DNA of 48,186 nt from a virus: positions 1-48,186 of IMG/VR virus record IMGVR_UViG_3300030116_000623; one strand, given 5' to 3'. The notes beneath the pieces were generated by a model, which worked only from the letters and a program-made list of their open reading frames with translations, was not told the DNA's origin and searched no databases. Below, piece after piece: positions 24,902-31,692 of the stretch. The translations under genes were made by a program, and so were the position numbers. How positions within the stretch are numbered: the first letter of the stretch is position 1; every line of letters begins with the position of its first letter.

Positions 24902-26071
24902 TTACTTTTTATTCTTAGGGTTAAAACCTTCTAATTGTCTATTTTTACTAAAATAACTTAAGAAATCATCGATATCATCGATTTCACCTCTTTTACGTCT
25001 TTGTTTTTCTTGTCTATCTACTGCTTCGATTATATCATCTATAGTTATATTAGCTGAAAAGTTTCTAAAATCACGTTCTCCTTTAGGTATATTAGGACCA
25101 AAAATTTCATCACGTTTTGGTAACTGACTTGTAATACCTTCAAAATTAAAAGTTCCTTGTTCTCTACCTATCGGGAAATTAGGTGTAAATCCTGGAGGTT
25201 CAAGACCTCTTACATCTGGGTCTAATTTAAATCCTTTTACGGATGAAATATTATTACCTTTATTTATATATTCTGCTGCTAGTTCTGGGTGACGTTTTAC
25301 TGCTTTTCTTGCCTGATTACCCCCCTCAGCAAATATTTTAAATATTATATCTTTTTGGGTTTTATTGATGGATTTGTTAATAAAATTAGCTTCATTATCT
25401 ATTGCACTTAGTTTAAATAAAAGACGAGAACGTTCACGTATAGCATCAGTCAGTTTTTTTCTATCAACTTTTGGTTTTTCTTTACTGTATTGTAAGCTAC
25501 CTATTTTTTCATCTGCTTTTTCTATTTCTTTTAGTAAGGCTGCACGGTCATTACTGAACTTTGTCACAAGAGGAGATGAAGGAGATGATTTACCACCACC
25601 TAATATTTCATCAGTCATTTCTCCATAACGTTTTGCAGTTTCTTTATCGGCAGCGATTTGTTTTTTAACTTTAGATAATTCTTCAACTAAACTTATCCTT
25701 GTAAATGGATTTTTAGATAATATAGGGTCAACACCATCGTCTATGTCTTTAATTGCTTTTTCTAATTGTTTTTTCCTTTCTAATAAAAAGATAGAGCCTA
25801 ATTTGACCCCAGTGCCACCACCACCTAAAACATCTAAATAACTTAACGCTTGACCTAATTCGTCTCCTCTACGTTTAGCTAGTTCTGTAGATAATCCAGG
25901 AATAAAATCTCCAAGCCCCATACGTTTATCAGTGCCTACAACACCTGCTAAAAGATTTTTAAGAGGGTCTTCAGTTCTTAATGGTTCATTTAGATAATCG
26001 AAAAATCTTTCAAGTACAGGATTTGTTGATGGAGGTATTGGTGCTATTATAGATTCTGGTCTTTCAGCCAT
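24902..26071 (-). CDS. Unknown protein upstream of terminase, helical
   Basis: 389 residues, not recognised. The first part (PVLERFFDYLNEPLRTEDPLKNLLAGVVG, MGLGDFIPGLSTELAKRRGDELGQAL) looks globular; residues about 95-270 are strongly helical and charged (RKKQLEKAIKDIDDG, LLKEIEKADEKIGSLQYSKEK); the tail has NITIDDIIEAVDRQEKQRRKRGEIDDIDDFLSYF. Its stop is 2 bases before the TerL start. It may be an internal virion or packaging-associated protein; position is the only support. Confidence 0.55.
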   Translation of the reverse strand: MAERPESIIAPIPPSTNPVLERFFDYLNEPLRTEDPLKNLLAGVVGTDKRMGLGDFIPGLSTELAKRRGDELGQALSYLDVLGGGGTGVKLGSIFLLERKKQLEKAIKDIDDGVDPILSKNPFTRISLVEELSKVKKQIAADKETAKRYGEMTDEILGGGKSSPSSPLVTKFSNDRAALLKEIEKADEKIGSLQYSKEKPKVDRKKLTDAIRERSRLLFKLSAIDNEANFINKSINKTQKDIIFKIFAEGGNQARKAVKRHPELAAEYINKGNNISSVKGFKLDPDVRGLEPPGFTPNFPIGREQGTFNFEGITSQLPKRDEIFGPNIPKGERDFRNFSANITIDDIIEAVDRQEKQRRKRGEIDDIDDFLSYFSKNRQLEGFNPKNKK

Positions 26072-26118
26072 AATAAGTAAAGTAGTTTAAACAATGAATG
26101 AGTTTCTTTGTCGGCGGA

Positions 26119-26586
26119 CTATTTTTCTGTATTAGACGCACCGAAGTAGAAACTTATTACTGCACTAGCTAATCCTCCTAAATATCCAAGCACTAAATTA
26201 ATTAATGCTTCGCTGTTTTGTTCTGGTGGTTGTAATGTTACTAGAAAAATGTAACCAAGAAAACCCATGACCATGGCTATACCAATAATACGTGCTGTCC
26301 AATCTTTGCTAAACTTGGTTCGTGCGTCTTGTTTATCTTGTGTTTCAAGTTCGAAAACTTTGACACCTAACTCTTTCATTTTAACTTCAAAATCTTTTTC
26401 TGCTTTTTTAATCTCTAACAACTGTTCAGGAGTTGCGTTAGAAAGAGCTTGTTCTATTGCTTGTTGGTTATTATCAACACCTAAAACTTTAGAAATGACG
26501 TTTGACGCCATACCGCCTAGTGGACCGCCTAATGCCGAACCAAGTGTTGGTGCGACTGCACCGACGATGTTCAGTATCTTTTTCAT
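26119..26586 (-). CDS. Holin of the 3-TM gene-transfer-release type
   Basis: 155 residues. The Gly-rich start IVGAVAPTLGSALGGPLGGMASNVISKVLG, a charged helix with LLEIKKAEKDFEVKMKELGV and DKQDARTKFSKDWTARIIGI, and two final membrane segments (about 98-117 and 128-150) match the DUF3154 holin family that is often next to terminase genes. It would permit the lysozyme to reach the wall. The start codon is only 6 bases after a good -10 box and has no ribosome site, which suggests leaderless translation. Confidence 0.8.
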   Translation of the reverse strand: MKKILNIVGAVAPTLGSALGGPLGGMASNVISKVLGVDNNQQAIEQALSNATPEQLLEIKKAEKDFEVKMKELGVKVFELETQDKQDARTKFSKDWTARIIGIAMVMGFLGYIFLVTLQPPEQNSEALINLVLGYLGGLASAVISFYFGASNTEK

Positions 26587-26592
26587 AACAAA

Positions 26593-26620
26593 AGTATAAC
26601 CGTAAAAATTTTTTTCGCAA
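26593..26620 (-). promoter_or_regulatory. Candidate promoter of the virion operon
   Basis: Minus strand: TTGCGA at 26620-26615, a 16-base spacer and TATACT at 26598-26593. The predicted start of RNA falls at or beside the ATG at 26586, so the mRNA would begin with the holin codon. It lies at the head of a gene string that runs without a gap to the capsid terminator. Confidence 0.6.
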
Positions 26621-26767
26621 AATTTTTTTACTAGGGACTTATTTGTAAAGTAGATAGGATTTTGAGGCTGGAACTAAGGGTGGCGTGAGGGTGGGTGCGC
26701 AGCAGTAGGTCTAGGGGGTATAGGGGTAGCCTGTAAGGGGTAGTTTTTAAGTTAGTAGAGTAGACAT
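26621..26767. other. Gene-free G-rich stretch with quadruplex potential
   Basis: No gene is seen. The plus strand carries six runs of three or more G between 26678 and 26740 (at 26678, 26689, 26693, 26714, 26723 and 26737), unusual in this AT-rich genome. The region lies between a terminator and the virion promoter, near the terminase genes. It may be a packaging, replication or regulatory site; nothing proves this. Confidence 0.5.
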
Positions 26768-26768
26768 A

Positions 26769-26792
26769 AAAAAGGGGCTAGAAAGCCCCTTA
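26769..26792 (-). terminator. Rho-independent terminator
   Basis: Minus strand: AAGGGGCT, TTCT loop, AGCCCCTT, then a T run. It follows the stop codon of the 26810 gene by 18 bases and should end that single-gene transcript. Confidence 0.88.
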
Positions 26793-26809
26793 GGTTATTA
26801 GGTTAAGTT

Positions 26810-27187
26810 TTAACCTATGTTAAATATATTAAGTTCTTCGCTAGTAAAACCTTTATAAGTTTTATTACCTAGGTTAGCAAACTTAGATAAGTAGTGAGCT
26901 AAAACAGTACTTGCGTCTTGTTCATAGTCATACTCATCAGACCATTTATTATTTAACATAAGTAATGTACACTTATCGTTATCTATAACGAGTTGGTCAA
27001 TATTCATAATTAGTAGTTGTACTTGCGTAGGCATAGTATCAAATACCACCTTAGCCTTTTCAGTATTAATACTGATAAGCTGTTTATCATTAAGCCTAGC
27101 TCTTGATTGTCTAGCCTTAAATTGTGATACATTTTGTTTCTTGGTTGTATCAACCGCACCTTTATTAGGGTTATTTTTTGTATTCAT
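26810..27187 (-). CDS. Unknown protein in a single-gene transcription unit
   Basis: 125 residues. A basic disordered N-terminus (NTKNNPNKGAVDTTKKQN, then KARQSRARLNDKQ) is followed by a small domain (AKVVFDTMPTQVQLLIMNIDQLVIDNDKCTLLMLNNKW, STVLAHYLSKFANLGNKTYKGFT). It has its own promoter (27195-27222) and terminator (26769-26792), so it is expressed apart from its neighbours. The ATG has no ribosome site and lies 7 bases from the -10 box. Family not recognised; a DNA-binding or regulatory role is possible given the basic arm. Confidence 0.65.
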   Translation of the reverse strand: MNTKNNPNKGAVDTTKKQNVSQFKARQSRARLNDKQLISINTEKAKVVFDTMPTQVQLLIMNIDQLVIDNDKCTLLMLNNKWSDEYDYEQDASTVLAHYLSKFANLGNKTYKGFTSEELNIFNIG

Positions 27188-27194
27188 ATTGTTA

Positions 27195-27222
27195 ATATTA
27201 TATTAATTATAATATATGTCAA
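27195..27222 (-). promoter_or_regulatory. Consensus-like sigma70 promoter, leaderless type
   Basis: Minus strand: perfect -35 TTGACA at 27222-27217, a 16-base spacer and -10 TAATAT at 27200-27195. The ATG at 27187 lies 7 bases downstream, so RNA should start at or next to the start codon. Differs clearly from the TTTACT promoter family of the accessory block. Confidence 0.7.
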
Positions 27223-27303
27223 TACTTTTAATTAAATTAGTTTAATTAATTTATATATGTTAGTTAAGTTAGTTAGGTTATATTTTACCACCGAAGGAGC
27301 GAA

Positions 27304-27331
27304 GGATTAGGATTCATGGATTAGGATTCAT
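27304..27331. repeat. Tandem 14-base direct repeat
   Basis: GGATTAGGATTCAT occurs twice back to back (27304-27317 and 27318-27331). It is in a purine-rich gap between a promoter and a terminator, near TerS. Could be a protein-binding or packaging site. Confidence 0.75.
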
Positions 27332-27361
27332 GGGAAAGGGATTGGATAGATAGAGGGGAAG

Positions 27362-27397
27362 GATAGAGTAGAGCGATAGAGTAGACTAGAGTAGAGC
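27362..27397. repeat. Short purine-rich tandem repeats
   Basis: GATAGAGTAG recurs at 27362 and 27375, followed by a related TAGAGTAGAGC at 27387. The whole plus strand from 27290 to 27400 is mainly A and G. No gene is present in 27223-27401; this and the 14-base repeat are its only visible structures. Confidence 0.65.
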
Positions 27398-27401
27398 ACA
27401 A

Positions 27402-27426
27402 AAAAGGCGACCGAAGTCGCCCTTTT
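27402..27426 (-). terminator. Rho-independent terminator
   Basis: Minus strand: GGCGAC, TTCG loop, GTCGCC, then TTTTTT. It lies 16 bases after the stop of the 27442 gene. Confidence 0.9.
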
Positions 27427-27441
27427 GGAACCAGTCGAAGG

Positions 27442-27735
27442 TTAGCTGATTGTAATCAATCCTTCTTCGACTAATCTAGCTCTGTAATGAGTCCAGATAT
27501 CCATTGGTGTTTGGACTGTTACCAATCCAACCTTTTCGAGAATAGATTCTTTCGAACCGTCCTCTCCAACCAACTCACCAACTGTAAGACTGTAGTCTTT
27601 CGCAGTTAGTAAAGCCTCGATAATTTTCCCAGCTTGGGCGGGAAATTTACCCTCAGGAGTTGCTACTAATGTAACAACTGCGTTTAAATTAGCAGTCCCC
27701 TTTTGGTTAGCTGCTTTAAAGTTCTTATCTATCAT
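27442..27735 (-). CDS. Small winged-helix-like protein
   Basis: 97 residues; ATG at 27735 after AAGGAGAATATT. The C-terminal block TPMDIWTHYRARLVEEGLITIS matches DPLRIFRFYKDRLVGEGFLSEV of the protein at 35118 and, more weakly, DPAVIFWFWKKYLEDNELI of the one at 35872. Together with the preceding helical part (KIIEALLTAKDYSLTVGELVG) this suggests a small winged-helix fold. Unit has its own TTTACT-type promoter (27785-27813), a GGGCT/AGCCC leader hairpin and a terminator. Likely a DNA-binding protein, inferred. Confidence 0.65.
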   Translation of the reverse strand: MIDKNFKAANQKGTANLNAVVTLVATPEGKFPAQAGKIIEALLTAKDYSLTVGELVGEDGSKESILEKVGLVTVQTPMDIWTHYRARLVEEGLITIS

Positions 27736-27784
27736 AATATTCTCCTTTCTAGATAATGGGCTTAGCCCTAGTTAATATACCTAT

Positions 27785-27813
27785 ATCATATCACGGATTG
27801 GTACCAAAGTAAA
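27785..27813 (-). promoter_or_regulatory. TTTACT-family promoter 1
   Basis: Minus strand: TTTACT, 17 bases, TATGAT, with the extended TTTACTTTGG at the -35 side. Drives the 27442 gene. Confidence 0.7.
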
Positions 27814-27856
27814 GGAGTAAAAAGAACAGTACAAAGTCCGTCCATCGCTCCGTCGG

Positions 27857-28384
27857 TCAGTGGTTCTTGGTGAAGTCGCCTTCGATTATGTTATCAGTCT
27901 TTTTTGCAATTAATTCTTTGAGGCGAGTGAGTATGTCATCCTTGGACATCATATCGATTTTAGCGGTGAGTATCTCACGTCTATCGATGTAGAGTCCTCC
28001 CGCCTTGCCTCGATGAACCTCTGCAGTGATAGCAGCGGATATTTGACCTTGGTCCTTGGCTTCTTCTCGCAGGTCGTGTAGAGTGGACAGGTGGTTCTCT
28101 AGAGAAACTGCTTCCTTCTCTGAGGCTTGGATTTCCAAGTCAATGAGATAGTTTCGTACAACTGGGTTATGATTGAGTAGTACACTGCCTTGTGTCTTAG
28201 CACCCTTCCTATCTTTGGTATACCCTGCTTTTATAGCCGATTCAGTAGCTGTTTGTCCTTTGATATACTCTTTACAAAATCTTTTTTGTTTTGAGTTGAG
28301 TGGTTGCCACGTCTTACCCTGTTGGTCAACAAATGCTTTTCCATCTTCTGTTGGAACTAAATGAGTATAAGTTAGCTTTTTCAT
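27857..28384 (-). CDS. terS: Terminase small subunit
   Basis: 175 residues from the ATG at 28384, which has GAGGT seven bases ahead; an in-frame start at 28405 does not. The DNA-binding domain is clear: LNSKQKRFCKEYIKGQTATESAIKAGYTKDRKGAKTQGSVLLNHNPVVRNYLID, as in the Terminase_2 family. A helical oligomerisation part (LSTLHDLREEAKDQGQISAAITAEVHRGKAGGLY) follows. It picks the packaging start on phage DNA. The gene stands alone behind a repeat-filled upstream region and is higher in GC than its neighbours. Confidence 0.9.
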   Translation of the reverse strand: MKKLTYTHLVPTEDGKAFVDQQGKTWQPLNSKQKRFCKEYIKGQTATESAIKAGYTKDRKGAKTQGSVLLNHNPVVRNYLIDLEIQASEKEAVSLENHLSTLHDLREEAKDQGQISAAITAEVHRGKAGGLYIDRREILTAKIDMMSKDDILTRLKELIAKKTDNIIEGDFTKNH

Positions 28385-28405
28385 TGTAATACCTCGCTGT
28401 AGCAA

Positions 28406-28664
28406 ATGATATTACAAATATATTGAAAAAGATAATTTCTAAATTACTTTTCTCGTGCCCTCTAGTAATCTTACCATAGTTTCTAATAACTAATAGAAAA
28501 TCTATTAGATTTGAAAAGTCAAAGAATAGAGTAACAAAGAGAGTTACAGACTGATTCTATTAGAATATTAGAAATATTAGTAGTTTTGAAGATTTTTTAC
28601 AAAAAACTTTTTTATTTTTAAAAACACTAATACGATATATTCAATATCAGATTACTACGAACAT
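28406..28664. promoter_or_regulatory. Gene-free upstream region of terS with operator-like repeats
   Basis: No gene is found. Between 28481 and 28580 the core TCTAATA or its complement TATTAGA appears six times: at 28481, in the inverted repeat CTAATAGA-AAA-TCTATTAG at 28490-28508, in the palindrome ATTCTA-T-TAGAAT at 28554-28566, at 28566-28572 and at 28575-28580. Two exact TCTATTAGA copies start at 28501 and 28556, 55 bases apart. This is the usual look of a repressor or activator binding region for terS. A clear promoter could not be fixed. Confidence 0.55.
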
Positions 28665-28690
28665 AAAAAACCCCCGCACTAGGCGAGGGT
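28665..28690 (-). terminator. Rho-independent terminator
   Basis: Minus strand: CCCTCGC, loop CTAGT, GCGGGGG, then TTTTTT. It follows the stop of the 28701 gene and closes the 29.4-28.7 kb unit before terS. Confidence 0.9.
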
Positions 28691-28700
28691 CTTTCGAATG

Positions 28701-29069
28701 TTATCCGCAAGTGTAACTGTTCTCCCATTCTTCTCTGGTCACTTCATGTTTTACTTTATTAAATCGAGTAATTGAAGCCATGAATCCATGTCCGTCGCCT
28801 ATTTTAAATATATGGTAGATATAATCTTTCGATTGTATCACAGAGGTGCCAATAACATCTGCTTCAGTGAAACCTTTGCGTTCTTCGTTGACTATTAAAA
28901 CATAATCAGCTGGGTCAGGGTAATTATGTATTTCATCTTTTGGTATAGCACAATCAACCATATCGTCAGCCAATACTCCTCCATCTTCTGATAGTGGTAT
29001 CATACAGTGCCATTCGTCAACTCTATTGTTATCGAGTTGTTTATTTATGTAATCAAATGCGTAATTCAT
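28701..29069 (-). CDS. Unknown small acidic protein
   Basis: 122 residues from the ATG at 29069 with AAAGGAG eight bases upstream; the longer frame to 29093 lacks such a site. Contains DYINKQLDNNRVDEWHCMIPLSEDGG, NYPDPADYVLIVNEERKGFTEADVIGTSV and HIFKIGDGHGFMASITRFNK, suggesting an alpha-beta domain. Family not recognised. Last gene of a short accessory unit ended by the terminator at 28665. Confidence 0.6.
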   Translation of the reverse strand: MNYAFDYINKQLDNNRVDEWHCMIPLSEDGGVLADDMVDCAIPKDEIHNYPDPADYVLIVNEERKGFTEADVIGTSVIQSKDYIYHIFKIGDGHGFMASITRFNKVKHEVTREEWENSYTCG

Positions 29070-29080
29070 ATCTTTCTCCT

Positions 29081-29365
29081 TTATTGTTGCCAATCTTCGA
29101 ATGTAGCTAACCTCATAACTATGGCTGTGTCACCACCTTCTCCTGGCATTCTTATCGTAAGGTAATTGTAGCCGTTGGTTTTATTCACGTGGAAAACAAA
29201 ATGCTCGTTGTTTTCTTCGTATCTACCTACTTCCTTACCTAACTCTATGTTAGGGAAATCGCTAGCATCAGCTCCTACAAAGTATTCGCCTCCATGTTCT
29301 AGTTCTTTCCACTCACCACTATCGTTGAGTTGTTTACCGTCCATATCGTATATTTCTATATTCAT
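29081..29365 (-). CDS. Unknown small protein
   Basis: 94 residues from the ATG at 29365, which is preceded by AAAGGAGAAAGAT; upstream in-frame codons overlap the promoter at 29408-29436 and are not used. The sequence is acidic and beta-like (IEIYDMDGKQLNDSGEW, EHFVFHVNKTNGYNYLTIRMPGEGG). Family not recognised. Confidence 0.6.
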   Translation of the reverse strand: MNIEIYDMDGKQLNDSGEWKELEHGGEYFVGADASDFPNIELGKEVGRYEENNEHFVFHVNKTNGYNYLTIRMPGEGGDTAIVMRLATFEDWQQ

Positions 29366-29407
29366 ATCTTTCTCCTTTCTATCGTAATAATAATTTATTA
29401 CTTTATA

Positions 29408-29436
29408 AGTATAACTACCAAAATGCCCATAATAAA
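29408..29436 (-). promoter_or_regulatory. TTTACT-family promoter 2
   Basis: Minus strand: TTTATT, 17 bases, TATACT. It precedes the 29081 gene by about 45 bases. Confidence 0.65.
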
Positions 29437-29452
29437 GCAAAGAGCAAAGAGG

Positions 29453-29770
29453 TTATGAGCCTCCATTACCCGCAATTTCTTGAACAAATTCAGTATCAGC
29501 TTTTACGATTGCATCGAAGTGAGACTTACATTGAGTCGAGTTTAAGACTCCAGCACATTCTTCGAAATGATAGACAGCATGATAGCCATCATTAACATTT
29601 ATACGCATAATAGTATAATTACCATTCCTAAAGAAATCAGTAACTACAGGAATCGAGCCGTTCAACTTTTCGGCTAATTCTTTAGGGTAGGCTTTACTAA
29701 AAATCAAATCCTTTTTATCTAAAGGCTCTTTAGGACTATTTATGGTGTTAAATTCAAATGTTTCGTTCAT
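29453..29770 (-). CDS. Unknown small protein
   Basis: 105 residues; ATG at 29770 after AAGGAGAATATT. It reads as a single small domain (FSKAYPKELAEKLNGSIPVVTDFFRNGNYTIMRINVNDGYHAVYHFEECAGVL). Two Cys residues lie in the second half. Family not recognised. Has its own promoter at 29801-29829. Confidence 0.6.
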   Translation of the reverse strand: MNETFEFNTINSPKEPLDKKDLIFSKAYPKELAEKLNGSIPVVTDFFRNGNYTIMRINVNDGYHAVYHFEECAGVLNSTQCKSHFDAIVKADTEFVQEIAGNGGS

Positions 29771-29800
29771 AATATTCTCCTTTCTTTTTTTAACCTATAT

Positions 29801-29829
29801 AGTATAGCTAAGATTTAAGCCAAAATAAA
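29801..29829 (-). promoter_or_regulatory. TTTACT-family promoter 3
   Basis: Minus strand: TTTATT, then TTGGC and 12 further bases (17 in all), TATACT. Drives the 29453 gene. Confidence 0.7.
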
Positions 29830-29837
29830 ACAGCAGT

Positions 29838-29915
29838 TTAGTAGTAGATATAAATCCATAAACCGATTAAAAACCAACATAATATAGCTGTAAGTATTTC
29901 TTCTTTATCAGGCAT
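29838..29915 (-). CDS. 25-residue single-span membrane peptide
   Basis: ATG at 29915, TAA at 29840-29838. It starts inside the final codons of the gene at 29908. The product MPDKEEILTAILCWFLIGLW plus IYIYY is a charged N-terminus followed by one membrane helix. Similar tiny helices are common in marine phage genomes. Ribosome site is weak (AAGAAG), so coupling to the gene before it is likely. Confidence 0.45.
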   Translation of the reverse strand: MPDKEEILTAILCWFLIGLWIYIYY

Positions 29916-30102
29916 TGGGCTTCTTCACTTTATAATATTTATGGGTTTCTGGGTATTTATCGGTAAATAATTCTACTTCTCTTCTACCGCAAATCTCACA
30001 TTCGAGTACGCTCTGTAATACTCCGTCTGCAGTTATTTTGTGACTGTTCCTTATATCACATGGTCCAATACTAATTCTTCTACCTTTACAATCTTCACTC
30101 AT
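29908..30102 (-). CDS. Small protein with CxxC motif
   Basis: 64 residues; ATG at 30102. Basic N-terminal part with Cys5 and Cys15, then VLECEICGRREVELFTDKYPETHKYYKVKK. The four Cys could bind zinc (C, C, CEIC). Start overlaps the stop of the gene upstream (ATGA type). Probably a small nucleic-acid or protein-binding knuckle; unknown. Confidence 0.6.
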   Translation of the reverse strand: MSEDCKGRRISIGPCDIRNSHKITADGVLQSVLECEICGRREVELFTDKYPETHKYYKVKKPNA

Positions 30103-30281
30103 AATTTACTCCTATCTATAAATCTATACCTACTTTCTATGTTTGGAAACTTCAAGAAAGTCTTAATAAGGTCGTCTTGAGTAGAGTCGCTAAACTTTGT
30201 AAAATCATCTAAAAAATCTTTATCAGGCTCAATATTATTAGCCCTCAAATTTACTAAAGTTTCTTCTCTTGACCTACTCAT
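30099..30281 (-). CDS. Small helical protein
   Basis: 60 residues from the ATG at 30281, which overlaps the end of the gene before it (ATGAG); the longer frame to 30350 would read through that gene. Helical with SREETLVNLRANNIEPDKDFLDDFTKFSDSTQDDLIKTFLKFP. Unknown function. Confidence 0.55.
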   Translation of the reverse strand: MSRSREETLVNLRANNIEPDKDFLDDFTKFSDSTQDDLIKTFLKFPNIESRYRFIDRSKL

Positions 30282-30585
30282 ATTCCATATGCCAATCATA
30301 CATGTCACCTTCAATACTATCATCACGTAACATTTTGTTAAATTCTTCATAAGTTATTTTTTTATCGTATATGACACCTACTTCCTTTTTATCTTTTGGA
30401 ACTATCCCACCATAATAAGTATTAGACAAATATAATCCTGAAGGATAAAAACTAATTAAAGTGCTATAACCAAACTTATCATCTTCACATGCTTGTTCAT
30501 GTTCAGCATGAGTTTTATAATGCCATTTATACTTACAATAACAACAAATCAATATTTTTTCGTTTTCTTGTATTAAGCTACTCAT
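30274..30585 (-). CDS. Zinc-finger-like small protein
   Basis: 103 residues; ATG at 30585 overlaps the preceding stop. N-terminal ILICCYCKYKWHYKTHAEHEQAC has Cys and His spaced as in a small C2-H-C finger. The remainder (GYSTLISFYPSGLYLSNTYYGGIVP) is beta-like, ending with an acidic helix. Possible DNA or RNA binding; unknown family. Confidence 0.6.
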   Translation of the reverse strand: MSSLIQENEKILICCYCKYKWHYKTHAEHEQACEDDKFGYSTLISFYPSGLYLSNTYYGGIVPKDKKEVGVIYDKKITYEEFNKMLRDDSIEGDMYDWHMEYE

Positions 30586-30754
30586 CGCTTACTACCTTTT
30601 GTTTCATCCAAGATACAGCGATATCAGTAGCTTCATGCTTACTTAAATCATCATCTAATTCACGTAACATTTGTGCTGCACCATACATATTCATCTGTCC
30701 TGTTTCTTGCATAGTATCTAACAAATCATAATATTCTTTATATTTATTATTCAT
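30578..30754 (-). CDS. Small helical protein
   Basis: 58 residues from the ATG at 30754, with GGAGGT five bases upstream inside the previous gene; an in-frame ATG at 30766 lacks it. Contains YYDLLDTMQETGQMNMYGAAQMLRELDDDLSKHEATDIAVSWMKQ, the look of a small helical adaptor; a related pattern is frequent in marine phages. Unknown function. Confidence 0.6.
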   Translation of the reverse strand: MNNKYKEYYDLLDTMQETGQMNMYGAAQMLRELDDDLSKHEATDIAVSWMKQKVVSDE

Positions 30755-30989
30755 CTTTACCTCCAAAGCTATGTCTTAATAAAGTTTTTTCATCGTTACC
30801 AAAAAAGAAATTTATATCGTCTACCATGTCTTGGTCGAGCTGACAAAATCCGTAGTGGTAACCCTCTTTGTTTCTTACAACAACTTTGGTCCCCCCACCA
30901 TAATTAGTCAACGCCCAGTTTCCTTTACCAAGTCTGGTGTCATAAACGTCTTTACAGATTCTTATATTCGATTTTAAATTTTCACTCAT
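30747..30989 (-). CDS. Unknown small protein
   Basis: 80 residues; ATG at 30989 after GGGAGGTAGTT. Sequence ICKDVYDTRLGKGNWALTNYGGGTKVVVRNKEGYHYGFCQLDQDMVDDINFFFG suggests a compact beta-rich domain. Family not recognised. Confidence 0.6.
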   Translation of the reverse strand: MSENLKSNIRICKDVYDTRLGKGNWALTNYGGGTKVVVRNKEGYHYGFCQLDQDMVDDINFFFGNDEKTLLRHSFGGKDE

Positions 30990-30991
30990 AA

Positions 30992-31183
30992 CTACCTCCC
31001 AATAGTTTTAGTATCGTCTAATGTAATATACTGATACGCACCTTTATTATAAGCAGGTGCAATCTGTTTTTTACGCTGTTCAGCTAGTCGCTGTGCAGCT
31101 TCTTCGCCACACGATGTACAAGTCGAATAACCTAGTTTCGCTCGTGCGGTCGGTATTTTGTCTCGGCATAATGAACATATCAT
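30992..31183 (-). CDS. C4 zinc-finger protein (DksA/TraR-like)
   Basis: 63 residues; ATG at 31183 after AAAGGAG. Two Cys pairs, CSLC at 3-6 and CTSC at 22-25, with the context RDKIPTARAKLGYSTCTSCGEEAAQRL, match the zinc finger of DksA/TraR-type proteins (IPxARL…C..C). Full DksA proteins bind RNA polymerase; this one has only the finger and a short basic tail. A transcription role is possible but not shown. Confidence 0.7.
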   Translation of the reverse strand: MICSLCRDKIPTARAKLGYSTCTSCGEEAAQRLAEQRKKQIAPAYNKGAYQYITLDDTKTIGR

Positions 31184-31216
31184 AATCTTTCTCCTTTCTT
31201 AATTAAGCCTATATAT

Positions 31217-31245
31217 AGTATATTTACGAAAAAAGCCAAAGTAAA
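31217..31245 (-). promoter_or_regulatory. TTTACT-family promoter 4
   Basis: Minus strand: TTTACT, 17 bases starting TTGGC, TATACT, then ATATATAG. Best match to the family; drives the 30992 gene and those overlapping after it. Confidence 0.78.
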
Positions 31246-31248
31246 GCA

Positions 31249-31692
31249 CTACCACCATACGTGCATTATAGCCTTACGTTCACTAGCAACACGCAATAAT
31301 GTTAATAAATCCCAGAGTTCTTTATAGCTATACTCATTGTAGCCATCCCCTGAACTATAGACAATATCATCATCGCCGATAACTATGCCATCTTCGTCAG
31401 CAAAATCAACTTTAGCTTGTATATATTCAGCTAACGCATCAGCCTGTTCTTTTAGTTCATCGCTTGTAACATATGGCGGGTCATCGTCATCTGATTTATG
31501 CCATATACCACCCTCATGTTCCATAAGGTCATCAACTAAAGGCTCGTATACTTTACCTCTAAATGAGCCATCACTACCAGAACCGCTCAACATACCTCCG
31601 CAAAGGTTAATGTCTTTTAGACGTTCATCATCTTCGTGCGTAAATGGTTTATCATGGTCGTTACCATGAACAATATAACAATCTAAACCCAT
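31249..31692 (-). CDS. Conserved acidic phage protein of unknown function
   Basis: 147 residues, strongly acidic. The start GLDCYIVHG and the block NLCGGMLSGSGSDGSFRGKVYEPLV are familiar from many marine phages and cyanophages, where no function is assigned. Later parts are DDDDPPYVTSDELKEQADALAEYI and YSYKELWDLLTLLRVASER. Start ATG overlaps the stop of a 27-residue membrane peptide (TAATG). Confidence 0.72.
   Translation of the reverse strand: MGLDCYIVHGNDHDKPFTHEDDERLKDINLCGGMLSGSGSDGSFRGKVYEPLVDDLMEHEGGIWHKSDDDDPPYVTSDELKEQADALAEYIQAKVDFADEDGIVIGDDDIVYSSGDGYNEYSYKELWDLLTLLRVASERKAIMHVWW

Noticed and set aside
27857-28405. Host origin of terS because of its higher GC
   Set aside because: The difference is modest and the protein is a standard phage Terminase_2 family member in a normal place.
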